Below are positions 22,241-34,109 of a stretch of 64,000 bases of DNA, one piece after another. Every line of letters starts with the position of its first letter. Within the stretch, counting starts at the first letter, position 1. Below the pieces are notes generated by a model, which was not told the origin of the DNA, did no database searches, and worked only from the letters and a program-made list of their open reading frames with translations. The stretch lies in contig CP071499.1 in the NCBI GenBank assembly GCA_017354895.1, positions 2,728,001 through 2,792,000 on the forward strand. The letters are read 5' to 3'. This DNA comes from Podospora comata (taxonomy: Eukaryota; Ascomycota; Sordariomycetes; Sordariales; Podosporaceae). The position numbers were made by a program, and so were the translations under genes.

Positions 22241-24868
22241 ATGGACTCGGAAGACGGGGAGTTTTTTGTCAAGGTATGTTTGGTGTCTTTGCTGCTGCCG
22301 CCACCATCAACCAAGCTAACTGTCTTGTCTGAACAGCAACTCGCAACGTTTGTGCGAACACACGAGAAGGCGCTCGCGAATGCGCTTCAGTTTCGGCGGC
22401 AGACACCTCGCCATGGATCCTCACAAAGTGTCTCGTCGGTTTCCCCTGTGAATGCACCGACGTCCCCATCAATACCGGAACGGCCTGCTACGTCAGCCTC
22501 AACCTCGAGCACACTGGCAGCCGCCTTTTCTCTGGGCTCGCTGAACCTCACCTCGCATAGCGTAAAATCAGCAAAGCTCGCCCTCACCCCACATCACCTC
22601 TTTTATTTGCTCTCCCGATTCGAAGAGCTTAGCATACCTGTCGGGCCCATGAAAATTCGCCTGGAGAATCTGCATGATACAACGGCTTCGGGAAACTATG
22701 TCTCCTTCCTCGGGCAATCTCAGCGTTCCAAGAGTCGCGGCTCCGATGTCGGCTCCATTCACTCGGTTTCCAGTCTTCGGAGCGTTATGTCAGGCATGTC
22801 CGCTCTTTGGGCCAGCTTCGGAATCGGATCGGGTATTTCCGCCGCTCGAACAGAAAGGCAAAAGGCGGCGATCCAAAATGACTTGAAATACCTCTACTCC
22901 GCCTTTACCAAGATTCCCTGCCTGAGACTCGCTCCAGATTGGCGCGCTCGTCTCATCAGGGGCTACGAGGAGTTTCCCTTTGACTCAGCAGTGCCTCTGT
23001 ACGTCTTCAAAAACGTCCAGGCACTGGAGGTGAGCGATATCGATTTCAGGCAATTCTTTGGTTGGGATAAGCTCTCAGAACAGCTTCGTTCGCTCACGCT
23101 CAAGCGTGCCAGCATTGAGGACCCAGCAGATATCCTGATCGATATTGTCTTGGACGACATGGACAAGCGCAGGCGCCGCACATCCAAGAGCCAAGCATCA
23201 CCCACCACACAGTCAACCTGGCCAGGAGCTGTGAACAGCCCTCGGAGAAGTCCGACGGTGTCGCACATGGACTTGCCAAAGTCCACCTCTGCCCCTGGTT
23301 CCCCTGATACCCGGAAATCGGCAAACGATCTTCCTGTCGGCTCTCTAAGTAGTGAACTTGGGACAGACCAAGAGGGCCGGACTCCCACCGACAGCAGGAG
23401 GCCTTCGATCGTCAGGATTGACAGTGATGAGCTCAAGTCACCACCAGCAAGGGATACTCGGCCACGGAGTCACTCTCCCCGTCGGCCTCATAGTTCCAGA
23501 AACGGCTCTTCCAACGTGCGCGGATCTTCTTACAAGATCCGGCGATCTGGTTCTGGAAGCTCTCAGTCAAGTCTCTCGGACTCGTGGCACAACGGCCGTG
23601 GAAGCGCTTCCAACCTCCTTTCCATGGGCATCCTCCCAGCCTCCAAGTGGCGCTTCCTCAAGCACTTGAGCCTGACGGATAATTCTTTGACCAACATTCC
23701 CGCCGCCAGTTTGGCACCACTGGCCAACAGCCTGCACTCCCTCGACCTGTCGTCTAACCTCTTTACCCAGATCCCCGACAGTGTCGCCACGCTAACCTCG
23801 CTGCGCGCCCTGAACCTTGCCCACTGCATGATCGACTCGCTGCATTCACTCACCCGCAACCCTCTCCCAGCCATCACTGCCCTCAACCTCCGAGCCAACC
23901 GCTTGCAGTCTCTTGCCGGAATCGAAAAGCTCTTTCCCCTGGAAAGGTTAGACTTGCGGGACAACCGTCTGACGGACCCATCAGAACTGGCTCGCTTGAC
24001 GGGAATTCCCGAGATTCGAGAGATCTATGTGGATGGCAATCCCTTTACACGCACTCATCGCGACTACCGCATCACCATCTTCAACCTCTTCCGTCAAACA
24101 CCCGGATATACTGAGGACATCACCATCGATGGAAGCGGGCCTAGTTACTCGGAGAAGCGGTATCTGGTAGAGAGGGCAGCGTTGCCTCCTGCTGTTCCCG
24201 TGGTAAAGCCGCCACCCGAGGAGATTCCTGCCGTGGATGTGAGCAAACCGGCTATCATTTATGATGCCCACATCAAGGAGCCCGCTGTCCTTCGTAAAGA
24301 GCGTCCTCAGCCCAAGACTGTTTCGAGCGAGGTCAATACCAGCTCTACCCGGCGCCGGAGGGCACCCAAGCGGCGGATTGTCGATCTGGCAACCAATGAT
24401 ACCCCTATACCCCATGCCCAGCCAATCGACAATCAGACCCGCGTGCCAAGTATCAAGACCACGGCAGTGCTCGAGCCAGAGTCCAATTACCGGACCTCAC
24501 AATCACCAGACACACAACGGCCAACGGCAAACGTCCTTGGGGAAACCGTTGCAGTTCCCCAAGGCCTTGCGCCAGAGGTCCCCAGAATCGACACCAGCGT
24601 CATTCCGCAACTTCCACCTGTCTATGATACGGGCGAGAACAACACGGAGTGGGACGTTGGTGGGGAGATTTATCGAAGAAAAATTGAGGCCCTCCGCGAC
24701 AAGGTCGGGAGTGGTTATCTCAGCGTGCTCAGTGAGGAAGGCGGCTACCCCACCAGCCTTCCACCAGACTATCACGAGCCGGCAGACTTTGGCGCTGCCT
24801 CACCCCACTCAATCACACCTCGAGCTGCCAGCGTGCAAGCGATCCACAGCGGTCGCACGCTAGGCTGA
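22241..24868 (+). CDS. Large leucine-rich-repeat protein
   Basis: Exons 22241-22273 and 22337-24868 give 854 aa. The 63-nt intron has consensus GTATGT, CTAACT and CAG. It is a multiple of three without a stop, so a retained form of 875 aa would also be open. The N-terminal 140 residues contain a Ser-rich linker and a conserved helical stretch (LFYLLSRFEELSIPVGPMK). Residues of the WRARLIRGYEEFPFDSAVPL type follow, then a basic Ser/Pro/Arg-rich disordered region. Around residues 450-620 there is a run of at least five SDS22-like leucine-rich repeats (LKHLSLTDNSL, LHSLDLSSNLF, LRALNLAHC, ITALNLRANRL, LERLDLRDNRL) ending in a cap with NPFTRTHRDYR. The C-terminus is disordered. The arrangement recalls LRR scaffold proteins of the STK11IP type, but I cannot assign a function. 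It is isolated, with gene-poor DNA on both sides. Confidence 0.85.
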   Translation: MDSEDGEFFVKVCLVSLLLPPPSTKLTVLSEQQLATFVRTHEKALANALQFRRQTPRHGSSQSVSSVSPVNAPTSPSIPERPATSASTSSTLAAAFSLGSLNLTSHSVKSAKLALTPHHLFYLLSRFEELSIPVGPMKIRLENLHDTTASGNYVSFLGQSQRSKSRGSDVGSIHSVSSLRSVMSGMSALWASFGIGSGISAARTERQKAAIQNDLKYLYSAFTKIPCLRLAPDWRARLIRGYEEFPFDSAVPLYVFKNVQALEVSDIDFRQFFGWDKLSEQLRSLTLKRASIEDPADILIDIVLDDMDKRRRRTSKSQASPTTQSTWPGAVNSPRRSPTVSHMDLPKSTSAPGSPDTRKSANDLPVGSLSSELGTDQEGRTPTDSRRPSIVRIDSDELKSPPARDTRPRSHSPRRPHSSRNGSSNVRGSSYKIRRSGSGSSQSSLSDSWHNGRGSASNLLSMGILPASKWRFLKHLSLTDNSLTNIPAASLAPLANSLHSLDLSSNLFTQIPDSVATLTSLRALNLAHCMIDSLHSLTRNPLPAITALNLRANRLQSLAGIEKLFPLERLDLRDNRLTDPSELARLTGIPEIREIYVDGNPFTRTHRDYRITIFNLFRQTPGYTEDITIDGSGPSYSEKRYLVERAALPPAVPVVKPPPEEIPAVDVSKPAIIYDAHIKEPAVLRKERPQPKTVSSEVNTSSTRRRRAPKRRIVDLATNDTPIPHAQPIDNQTRVPSIKTTAVLEPESNYRTSQSPDTQRPTANVLGETVAVPQGLAPEVPRIDTSVIPQLPPVYDTGENNTEWDVGGEIYRRKIEALRDKVGSGYLSVLSEEGGYPTSLPPDYHEPADFGAASPHSITPRAASVQAIHSGRTLG

Positions 24869-25721
24869 AGAAGAAGATTATTGCCGAAAATTCTTATCAT
24901 TTTCATCATTCTGTGATACCCCGCCAGTTTATAATGGCACAAACAGAGAGGAGGGAATTGGAGATGGAATGGGCATTATATGGGAGGGAAGGAAAGGGGG
25001 GGAAATGAACATGTGTTCATGTCTTGATGATGGATCATGTTGCTATGTGCTGTTGGTTTTTTTTTTTTAAAGAGACGAACGATGACTGGAGTGATTGAAC
25101 GACGATGAACAAGCAACAGCAACGACAGTGGACTGGGAAAAGCTTACTCGACCATCTTTCATCCCCACCTTTTCTCTTCCTGCCACCTCTTGAAAAAGAG
25201 GCTGGCTTGGTTTTTTATATTCGTTGTTCATACAAAGCTTTTTGTGTTTAACATTTGTCAGGAGCATAGCGTTGGGAGTTTGCGGGTTTGGCTTTATTTT
25301 TCTTCTCATCAATGCGTGGGCGGGCATCATTCAGCATCTTCTCATCATCATTCATCATTGGAGGAAAGACGGAGAGAGAATGCATTGTGGGACAGGAGGT
25401 GTCAGTAGAGGGGGAAGAGGAGTAGGTGGTTATATACACATGTGTTCCAACCGGTCAAGAAAGTTTTCTTCATTTCTTATGTTTTGCTTTTTTCTGTTTG
25501 TTGATGATGTTCAATCTTTGTTGTTGGTGATGACTTGTTCGTTGCCAGGCGGGATTTGAATGTCTTTAATATACCCCTCTTTCTTTCTTGGCCCTTTGGA
25601 ACATATGTTATATACACATCTTTCTTCTTTTCTTTTTCAGAGGGATAGATGTTGGTTTGGTGGCGTTGTTTGTGTTGTGGGTTTCTTGTACAAAAGGTTG
25701 GGGTTATAATTGGGAGATGAA

Positions 25722-25752
<31 letters not shown>
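25722..25752. repeat. AG dinucleotide microsatellite
   Basis: About 15 AG units with a single interruption. Confidence 0.85.
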
Positions 25753-26957
25753 TACAGAAGGATGAGATGAAATATGAATATTGCTGGGATGAAAGGGGAG
25801 GTTCGGGGGGTGGACTGGGACAGAGTGGTTGTTTCTGTTTATGTTCACCCTTCAGCTCCTTCTTTTCTGGCTGGTGTTTTTCTGATGATATTCTGGACCC
25901 TTTATGCGTTTGGTCTTCGTGGTTGTCGTTGCGTGCGATTTCTTGTCTCGTTGCTGCACTTGCTAGAGTGGCATTTTTTGCAGGAGTGGAGGTGGTAAAA
26001 GTTGCATTCTGAGTTATTGAGTTGTTTGATCAAAGCATATTTATGGAGTGGTCAGGGAAAAGATGGTGGTTTTGTGTTGGTTTTATTGATTTTGAGGTCT
26101 AGAAGGAGGTTTTCAAGATGAGCAGAGAGAGTCAGTCCAGTTATCGACAGCTAAGAGAGTGAGTGTTGTGGAAAGCAAGGAGAGCAGCCCTGGTGGTTGG
26201 GCTCTAGTTTTGCAACAAAGAAGGCAGAAAGAACAGGGGGTGGTAGATTTGAATTTGAATTGAGAACTTTTCGAATTAGTACTGATTTACTTGCAAACTG
26301 TCGGTTGATTGTGTACTTCGATTCCGGATTTCTCAGCATCGATATGTCTTGCCATATTACAGCGCTGATCAAATGGTCATAGCCTTGTTCAACTATCTCC
26401 TGGTATCCGATTCACCCACCTCGAGTATATCCCTTCTGTAGACACAAAGCAAGGTACATGTTGATAGTCACGTTAAACCACGCGTGTAATACACAAGCTC
26501 TTTCGCAGCTAGCTTGGTGGAGATTATCTACCTACCTTGGACATACCTGATAGCTAGAACAGCGCATCCGTCACCAATGCCCGAAACATTGCCAACATGG
26601 GTACCAAAACCACATACCTCACACACGGAAAACACAAGCCATATACCACTCTCTCTCGAAGAATAACATGGTCCAAATCAGCATCCGGATAGGTGTCTTT
26701 CCTGGCTTCGATTCCTTGTCTCGCAGTCCTCTCTTCTGTTGTATTTGGCCATGTATTGTTATCGATAAACTGGAATCAAACTCACGCTGAATGAGGGCAT
26801 GGTTGGCATGACACACGCTATCTGAGTTATACGGGTGAGATCGCGCTAGGAGCGCCTATCTCGTGCTCGATTCTGAGCACTTTTAATTGTTGAGCTGTTC
26901 CTGTGTTTTCTGTGGTCCGAGGCGGCTACTAGAAAAAAGATTTAAAAAAATTATAGG

Positions 26958-27014
26958 CAAAAAAATATAACCCCAAAAATATAACCAAAAAATTATAACC
27001 AAAAAGATATAACA
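26958..27014. repeat. A-rich minisatellite
   Basis: Four degenerate units of a 12-14 bp motif close to CAAAAATATAAC, followed by an (AT)n stretch to about 27030. It sits in a locally AT-rich island directly after a GC-richer stretch with a GCGCTAGGAGCGC hairpin (about 26843-26855). Confidence 0.65.
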
Positions 27015-29248
27015 CAATAAATATATATATAAAAAAAAGACCACTTCAGCCCGGTTCAGTCATCAAACTGGAATCGAATGCCATGGCATAAAAAGAGACC
27101 GAAGCTGTTTACTGCCGACGGGAGTCACATGGGTCGAATGTTCTTGTCTCGGGAGGGAAGTAGAGGGGTTGCTGCTTGGATAGGGGTGGTGGTGGTGGGG
27201 ATTGGGCCTGTTGTTGAAGCTGGAGGGAGGGGCGGAGGGGGAAGGGGTGGTCGGGAACGGGTAGCTAAGTCCAGTTGGAGGAAGGAGTAATGAGTAGCCC
27301 CATAACTGGCATCAGATAGCTTTGGGGTTACAGTCATCGATGTTAACCCCATACTAATACTCGATCTTGTAAATTTCTCTTCTTCACGTGGGAGGATGGA
27401 TTTCTTTTTTTTTGGGGGGGGGGAGGGAGGGGGGGTTGAGTTGATGGGAGGTACAATGCCGAGATGGGCTTCTTCTTTGTAATGATGTTTATTGAATTCT
27501 TGATGTTGAACTGCACGGCAAAGCTGAAGCTTCTCGAGCAAGCTCTGCGATGTATCATTCAAACCAAGAGGAGGTAGCTGGTCTCAGGACTCTAAAAGTG
27601 GCCTTTTCTCATGAAACCTACGTAAGGTGCGTGGTCTTTGACTGCTATGGGAAGGGTGTTTTGTATGGCTTTTCGATTAGCCAATCTTTTATGGGACTGT
27701 CAAAATGTCCTTGGGAACAAGAGAACTTCCCATACTGACTACCGGTCTGTGAAAATGCGTTTGAGTAGGTCTTGGCCATTGCTGCAGCCCTAGGATGCTG
27801 TGTGACGTTCCATATTGACAGGCTGTTGATAACAAGCGAGCGAGGTTTGTGGCTCCGGATGGCAGCCTGTGGGCAACGCAATCTTCAAAACCTATGATGC
27901 CGCCGAAGGGTGACTTTGTGCAGACCTACTGTTTTTCACTTTACTCAATTGTCTGATCAATTAGTCCATTCGGGACAAGTCAATCTGAATGATTGCTGTC
28001 ATGATTGATTCAACGAACCTAGAGCACCTCGTCGGCACAAATCCCTATGGGCAGAGTGCGACAAGTTTTTTTATTGTTGTTGATTGAAGTGCCATCGGGT
28101 TTCAAGAGGGAGGTTGGGCACCGTCCAAAGAACAAGCAGTTGGCAATGTTTGGAGATGACCACAGTCGGTGAAAATTGCAGAGGAAGAAGCAACAAAATG
28201 CGGAGGCCGGAGATCAAAAGTTCAAGATTGGGATGATGGATCTCAAGTTGACCCAAGAGCTTGGGACCAATGATGGCAAATGAAAACAACCCCCCCCGGA
28301 TGGCAGTTATGCAAGTTCGATCTCGACTGGAGTCCCAGAGCAGAGGAAACCAAGCCATTGGCCTGTCGCAAAGGTGCTCTGCTCAAGATGCAGAGTGGAG
28401 CGGACCACGTCATTGGGAACTCCAAAATAGAAACTGCTTTGCAGCTTTCAGCCCTACAAGGCGAGTCTGCATCAGGGGAACCAATATGGATTCAGGGGGC
28501 TGACGGGGAGAGGGAGGGGCCAATGGGGGTCACCTGACAGTTTTGCAGAGCAATTGAAATATATACAGAGTCAATTGACCCTTTCCGATCCCATTTGATC
28601 TTGTTTTGCGCGTTGGACTGCTCTTTCAAACCCTTCTGCACGAGGGAAGCATTGTGTCGCGAACCGAACAAGCGGGGCTCCAGTTGTGGTGATATTCACT
28701 GGCCTAGCGTCCCCACGCAGTTCTAGAACCTCATGCGCTTCCCTGGTCTTGCTCTTACAAAAAGACGTGAATGAGATGTGGATTTCACTTGTACATATTT
28801 CCTCTACCTCGTAGTGATTGCGCGCCACCTTTGCGATTACGAGTTTGACACCAAAACTAGAATCTAAGTTGGATATCTTCAAAAGCACGTGCATCTGAGT
28901 GTTCCACACCCTGGTCACGCACGGGCCCCACCTGTCAAAAGCTCCTCTTACCTAATCATTTTGTGGAGCTACACCACGCGTTTTGACGACATGCCCTGAA
29001 TGTTTGTCGAGTTTCGTTGACACTTTGCATCACCCACCATCGAAATAAGCTCACCAACTGCCAGCAGGCACACCGCCGCGTTGACAAAGAACACGGTTTT
29101 CACACATGACCAATGCGAGCCAATAAACCCCGCCCTGCTCGAGCGACCCCGCATCGAGCAACAACTACGCGCTGATCCCGCCGACGACATCGCCGAGCAG
29201 CCTCTACCTCACTTTCTATCTCGATAACCACCTTGCTCACCTTTTGCC

Positions 29249-32200
29249 ATGGCGTCAGGGCCAACAACGCCGAGACGTCAGTCCAGGGGCCGTCCCAGAG
29301 GGCGGCCCAAGGGCACCGGCTCAACCAGCGCGTCTCGCGTCAGGAAGTTTCCAGAAGACCTCCCGGCAACAGAACCCCCCTTGAAGAAGCGTAAATATGT
29401 CCCCGGAGGCCCGGGAGGTGGTGGGAGATATCTAGACGACGATGGTGGCGAAGTCCCAGCCGAAAATCTAGGGCCAGCAACTACCGTGTCCAGACAGCGA
29501 GCCTCAGCCCGGACCGATGCGCAACCCTCCCCTACCGTTTATCCGCGCAGAGAACGAAGCACGAGGATACGAACGGCCGTGAACCGAGACGAACTCGACG
29601 ATATGCAATACAGTTCAGCAACAGCCCTGGCGGCCGCTGTCGTCCAGAGCGAGGGGTACAAGCCCAGAGAGGAGCGAGGATGGGAGGAGTTCCACCCAAA
29701 TCTTGACATCGAGGCCACCTTTGCGGTGCTTCCTGCCGACGAAGTAGACGGCATAGTCATAAAACCAGCACCCCCAACACCTGTTGCGCTAGATACTGCC
29801 AGCCTCCTGAATGGCGCAAGTACCCCTACTAAGGACGGCGCGTTTGTCTTCACAGGTGCAAACGGCACGCCTAATGGCCAGGGAAAGCCATCATTTTCCG
29901 GCCTAGCAGATACCCCGAGTAGGCGTCGACTTGCCAGGCCAACAAGAGATTCGGTCTCCTTGTATGCCACCCGACCACTGGAGCTTGGGTTAACCCCCCA
30001 GGTCCCCAAAGTACTGCCTATTCACAGCCAGAACGCGAAAGAGCGGCTGGATCTGAAGATGCCATCATACCGAAAAATCGACCGTATCGCCCTTTTTGAG
30101 AGCAAGACGTTTGGCCAGGCGAGATATGTCGACAAGTCGATGATGAATGTGGGCTATCAGGAGAGCGACAACTTCATCCGGCCTGATCGCAAGCTCATCA
30201 AGGCGATAGATGCCAACACTGAGGAGGACCTGGAACAGGTCGCTGTTGTCTCGGCGGCAGGCGATCCAGTCCAGCACACGGCCGGCGTGGTTGGGCGTGT
30301 GGAGTACGATATGGACGAGCAAGATGATATGTGGCTCGAGGATCTGAACAGTCGGCGAAAGGCGACCGAACTGGATCCAATAACTCGTGAGATCTTTGAG
30401 ATCACAATAACCAAAATTGAAAAGGAGTGGCATGCGCTCGAGAAGAGGATACCGAAGCCCAACCCGAAGCCGCCCCAGACTCACAGACCGAGATCCAGCT
30501 CTGCGGCTGCAGTTAATGGCGAGCCGCAAGCTGGAGAAGAGCAGGATAGCAAATGTGCCATCTGCGACGACGGTGACTGCGAGAACACCAACGCGATCGT
30601 GTTTTGCGACGGTTGCGATTTGGCGGTTCACCAAGAATGCTATGGTGTGCCGTTTATTCCCGAGGGACAATGGTTGTGCAGGAAGTGCCAGTTGATTGGT
30701 CGTGGTATTCCGGTAGGTCTTTTCGCCGAGTTTTGTCGGGTAGGTGTCGAATGATGATGCTGACTTTGATTTGTTTTAGACATGCATTTTCTGCCCCAAT
30801 ACCGACGGGGCTTTCAAGCAGACCAACTCGTCCAAATGGGCACATCTGCTTTGCGCCATGTGGATCCCCGAGGTGTCTTTGGGGAACCACACCTTCATGG
30901 AGCCGGTGATGGAGGTCGAAAAAGTGCCCAAGACGCGGTGGAAGTTGACGTGCTATATCTGCAATCAGCGCATGGGAGCCTGCATCCAGTGTTCTAACAA
31001 AAACTGTTACCAGGCCTTCCATGTCACCTGCGCCCGGCGCTGCCGGTTGTTTCTCAAGATGAAGAACAGCCAGGGCGCTCTCGCTGTGCTGGACAGCATG
31101 CCGCTCAAGGCGTATTGCGACAAGCACTGTCCCCAGGACTATGCAAAGGAGAATGCGGTCGCTGAAGCGACAAAAGATGCGAAACGCTTCTACAAGCGGA
31201 CCATGAAGGGGCGCATTTGGGCCAATAGTCAAGCGTCGGCCCTTCAATTAGCCGCTACCCACCGCCATGCCATAACTGAGCACCCCCCTGACGAGTCCCA
31301 GTTGACAGGCGCCAAAATGAATACTGTTCTCGGAGATAAGAAAAAGGGACAGCCGGCCAAGAATATCTGGAAGCTGCCGTCGGGTGCACCCATTATCCCC
31401 CAAGCTGTGTTTGACACGGTGGAGAGCTCACTCTCTCGCTTCCCGATACGGAAGCGCAAAGACTATGTCGCCGAAACATGTCGCTACTGGACCCTCAAGC
31501 GCGAGGCCAGGCGTGGAGCCGCCTTGCTCAAACGGCTGCAGCTTCAAATGGAGACGTTCTCGTCAATGGAGTTGACACGGCGCAACTTTGCCGCCATGGG
31601 TCCGTCTGGGAAGACAAGACTGGCCAGAAGGATCGAGTTTTGCGGCAGCCTCGTCAAAGACCTGGAACAGCTCAAGGAGTTGGCTGATGCAATTGTCCAG
31701 CGTGAAGCCTCAAAGCTGGAAGCGGCCGAGTTGGAGCAGGACTTTGTCGACAGTTGCTATTTCCCGGTCTACAAGAAGCTCCAACCGGTGCTTGACAAGG
31801 CTTTCCTGTAAGTTATGCGTGCCGCCTTATTGTTGGCCACCTACTGACACATCATAGACTTGACAAGAACATCTTCAAGCCGGGCTTTAGAGAGTTGCAA
31901 GACAAACTGGACCAGCGGTTTTACACCACCACACTACATTTTGCCACCGATTTGTGCCAAGCCATCAACGCAGGTATCAACGATCCGCCAGCCGTGCCGG
32001 CAACCGAAGAATCTCGCGGCATCGGCATCGATGCGTCTCCAGTCAAGAACGGCGGCAATGCAGATGTCAAAGACCGGAGAAGGATAGGAAAGCGAATGCT
32101 CAAGTCACTCCAGCCACTTCTCGAATCCGCCTTGCAGGCAGAGGCGGAAATATGCAAAAAGCCTCTCGAGGGTCTGCAGGCGGAACTCGAGGCCATAATC

Positions 32201-33001
32201 GAGGCTAGCACTGAGCTGAGACAGCCCGGTCCGGCAGCTACTATCATGGTGTCAGGAGACGGCAGCCTGGCCCCTGGTATTTCACAAGATGTGGACATGG
32301 CGGACGCGCCTGTGGAAGGCCAAATTATCGTCGCTGATCAGTTAGACGAAGATGTCGATGCCGACGGGGATCCAGACGATCCCATGGAAGGTACCGAGCA
32401 CATTGGCGATGGAAGCATAGAGGTCAAATCGGACGAGCACGACGCCGAAACAAACGGTGCCTTGTCCTCTGCCCATTCCGTCACAGCAGAAGAAAACAAC
32501 GACACTCAACGGACCGACATCCCGCAGATACTTACCAACGGCATCCCCAAGGAATCAAACTCACCGCCCTCCCTTGCCGGCTACAATCCTGCCTCCAACC
32601 CGCAACCACAAAATCACTCTGGTCCACTGAGTCCACCGCAGTCAAACGGCTCCTTCGGCATCAACCAACAACAAGGACACCATAATGTCCTTTCTGACGG
32701 TGGTATTCCGTGGTACCTTGAAGAGTTTGAGCTGAAGGGGACGTCAGCGGTGGAGAAGCAGTGGGCCGGGAGGGAAGCGGTGCGAAGTCTGAGTGAGGAG
32801 TTGACGGATATGGACGAGGAGGCGTTGAGAGACTTGGAGTTTGATGTGGATGATGAGAATACTATTACCGCTAGTCCGGTTGATGTTGGCAAGGGGAGTG
32901 GGGGGTTGAAGGTGGAGGCGGGAACGCCGAGCGGGAGGAGGAAGAGGGCGGATGTGAGTAAGTTTAGGAAGGGGGTTAGGAGCTCTGCTAGGAGGAAGTA
33001 A
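29249..33001 (+). CDS. NTO1: PHD-finger subunit of the NuA3 histone acetyltransferase
   Basis: Homologue of yeast Nto1 and animal BRPF/JADE proteins, which bridge a MYST acetyltransferase to methylated histone H3. Exons 29249-30712, 30780-31807 and 31858-33001 give 1211 aa. The N-terminus is basic with AT-hook-like RGRPRGRPKG. A region with YRKIDRIALFESKTFGQARYVDK belongs to the EPL1-like scaffold. A C4HC3 PHD finger (about 435-480, CAICDDGDCENTNAIVFCDGC) is followed across the first intron by an extended PHD finger (about 488-610, starting TCIFCPNTDG). This PHD-knuckle-ePHD arrangement defines the family. A conserved helical region follows to about residue 860. The C-terminal third is acidic and disordered and ends in a basic RRKRADVSKFRKGVRSSARRK tail-like stretch. 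Confidence 0.9.
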
Positions 33002-34109
33002 GTGATGGGGGTGTATGATACTGATGGGTGAAGGAGGGTGCTTTCTTCTTGGCTTGGGACTTGTGACCAGCGGCTCTCTTTTTTTTTCTTTCTTTTTTTT
33101 TTCTTTTTTTTTGTTTTTTTCTTTTTTTTTTTTTTTGGTTCTTTTTTACTTATGCGTTTTTGATCGATTCCCCGGTTAGTTTTTGTCTTTTCTTTTATCA
33201 CTTCCTTCTTTCTCGTTTGGTCTTGTCTCTTTCAAGAATTACATTTCTAGTTGCTATAACCGTTAGGTTTTTTTTTTCTTTCTTTTATTTTTAAACACAG
33301 AGTTTGCGATTTTGGTTTCTTGTTTTTTATTTTATTTTATTTTTTAGGTGGGTGTATAGCTTTGGGAGGGAAGCACATCGGATGGATGGTAGGGAATGGG
33401 GGGAAAGAGAGAGGAAAGGAGTTGATAATCATTTTGACTGGTTTGTTATTCGCGATGGTGTCTGGAGTTTTGAGGGGATGAAATGAGGAGGGGAGAGGAG
33501 AGGAGTGGAGGGAGGTGGTGGGTACATAGTTGGTGGTGACATTGCTTTTTGTTTTTGGGGGCTATGGAAGGAGATAAGAGAGGTGTGAATATAATATTTT
33601 TTATATTTCCTGCGACTATGGGTGATGATGCTAGCTAGCTAGGTATGATCCGCCAACTTGATATGTCTGCTTCCCTGTCTGTCTGTGCTTTCTTTTTTCG
33701 CCTTGGGATATTCCGATCGTCGGCTGTGTGTTTTCAATCAGGTGGGATATTTGGGGGCAACGGCTTTTTCATGGGGCGTCAGTGTGGTGGTGGCTCAGTG
33801 GTGGATGTTTCTTCTTTGATGAACGCCTCGAGATGTTCAACTCGTTTTGTTGAGGCGCTGATGGTGGTTGTCTGTTGGCACCCGTGGTGTGGATCCCTCA
33901 GTATCTTCCCCCATGCTTCCACTTTGGCGAGTCGGAACGGTGGTGATCTGGGGTAAGTGGAGAAAAGCCCCACCGATGATTAATTCATTCGGCCTTCTCC
34001 CACTTGCTTACACTCACCCACAGATCCGTGGTAAGATAAGACCTCCGCGCGCCATGTCATCAGTCTCGCAATTAGGTAGTTCAACATTCTCAGCTGGCGA
34101 TCATATCTG
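33002..34109. other. NTO1 3' flank with poly-T tracts and oxidoreductase promoter
   Basis: Holds two T-rich low-complexity tracts (about 33078-33137 and 33268-33346), probably in the NTO1 3' UTR. A gene-family fragment (33779-33973, listed separately) and the promoter of the next gene follow. Confidence 0.5.
33779..33973 (-). pseudogene. Truncated fragment of the 35.2-kb island gene
   Basis: Open minus-strand piece of about 64 codons with no domain of its own. Its DNA aligns with the 3' part of the minus-strand gene at 35238-35697. Shared pieces in the same order include GTCTGTTGGC, GCACCCGTGGTG and a CTTGGCGAG-like stretch, and the translated ends share QQTT, K-VE-LE spacing. It lacks the 5' part and some internal sequence of that gene. 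I read it as a truncated duplicate. It could still be transcribed within the NTO1 3' flank. Confidence 0.5.

Larger units (their letters stand above)
24869..29248. other. Gene-poor spacer between the LRR gene and NTO1
   Basis: 4.4 kb. The left part is T-rich and likely 3' UTR. It holds an AG microsatellite (25722-25752) and an A-rich minisatellite (about 26958-27014). The last ~300 bp, pyrimidine-rich with CG-rich pieces, should be the NTO1 promoter. No ORF here has a recognisable domain. Confidence 0.45.
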
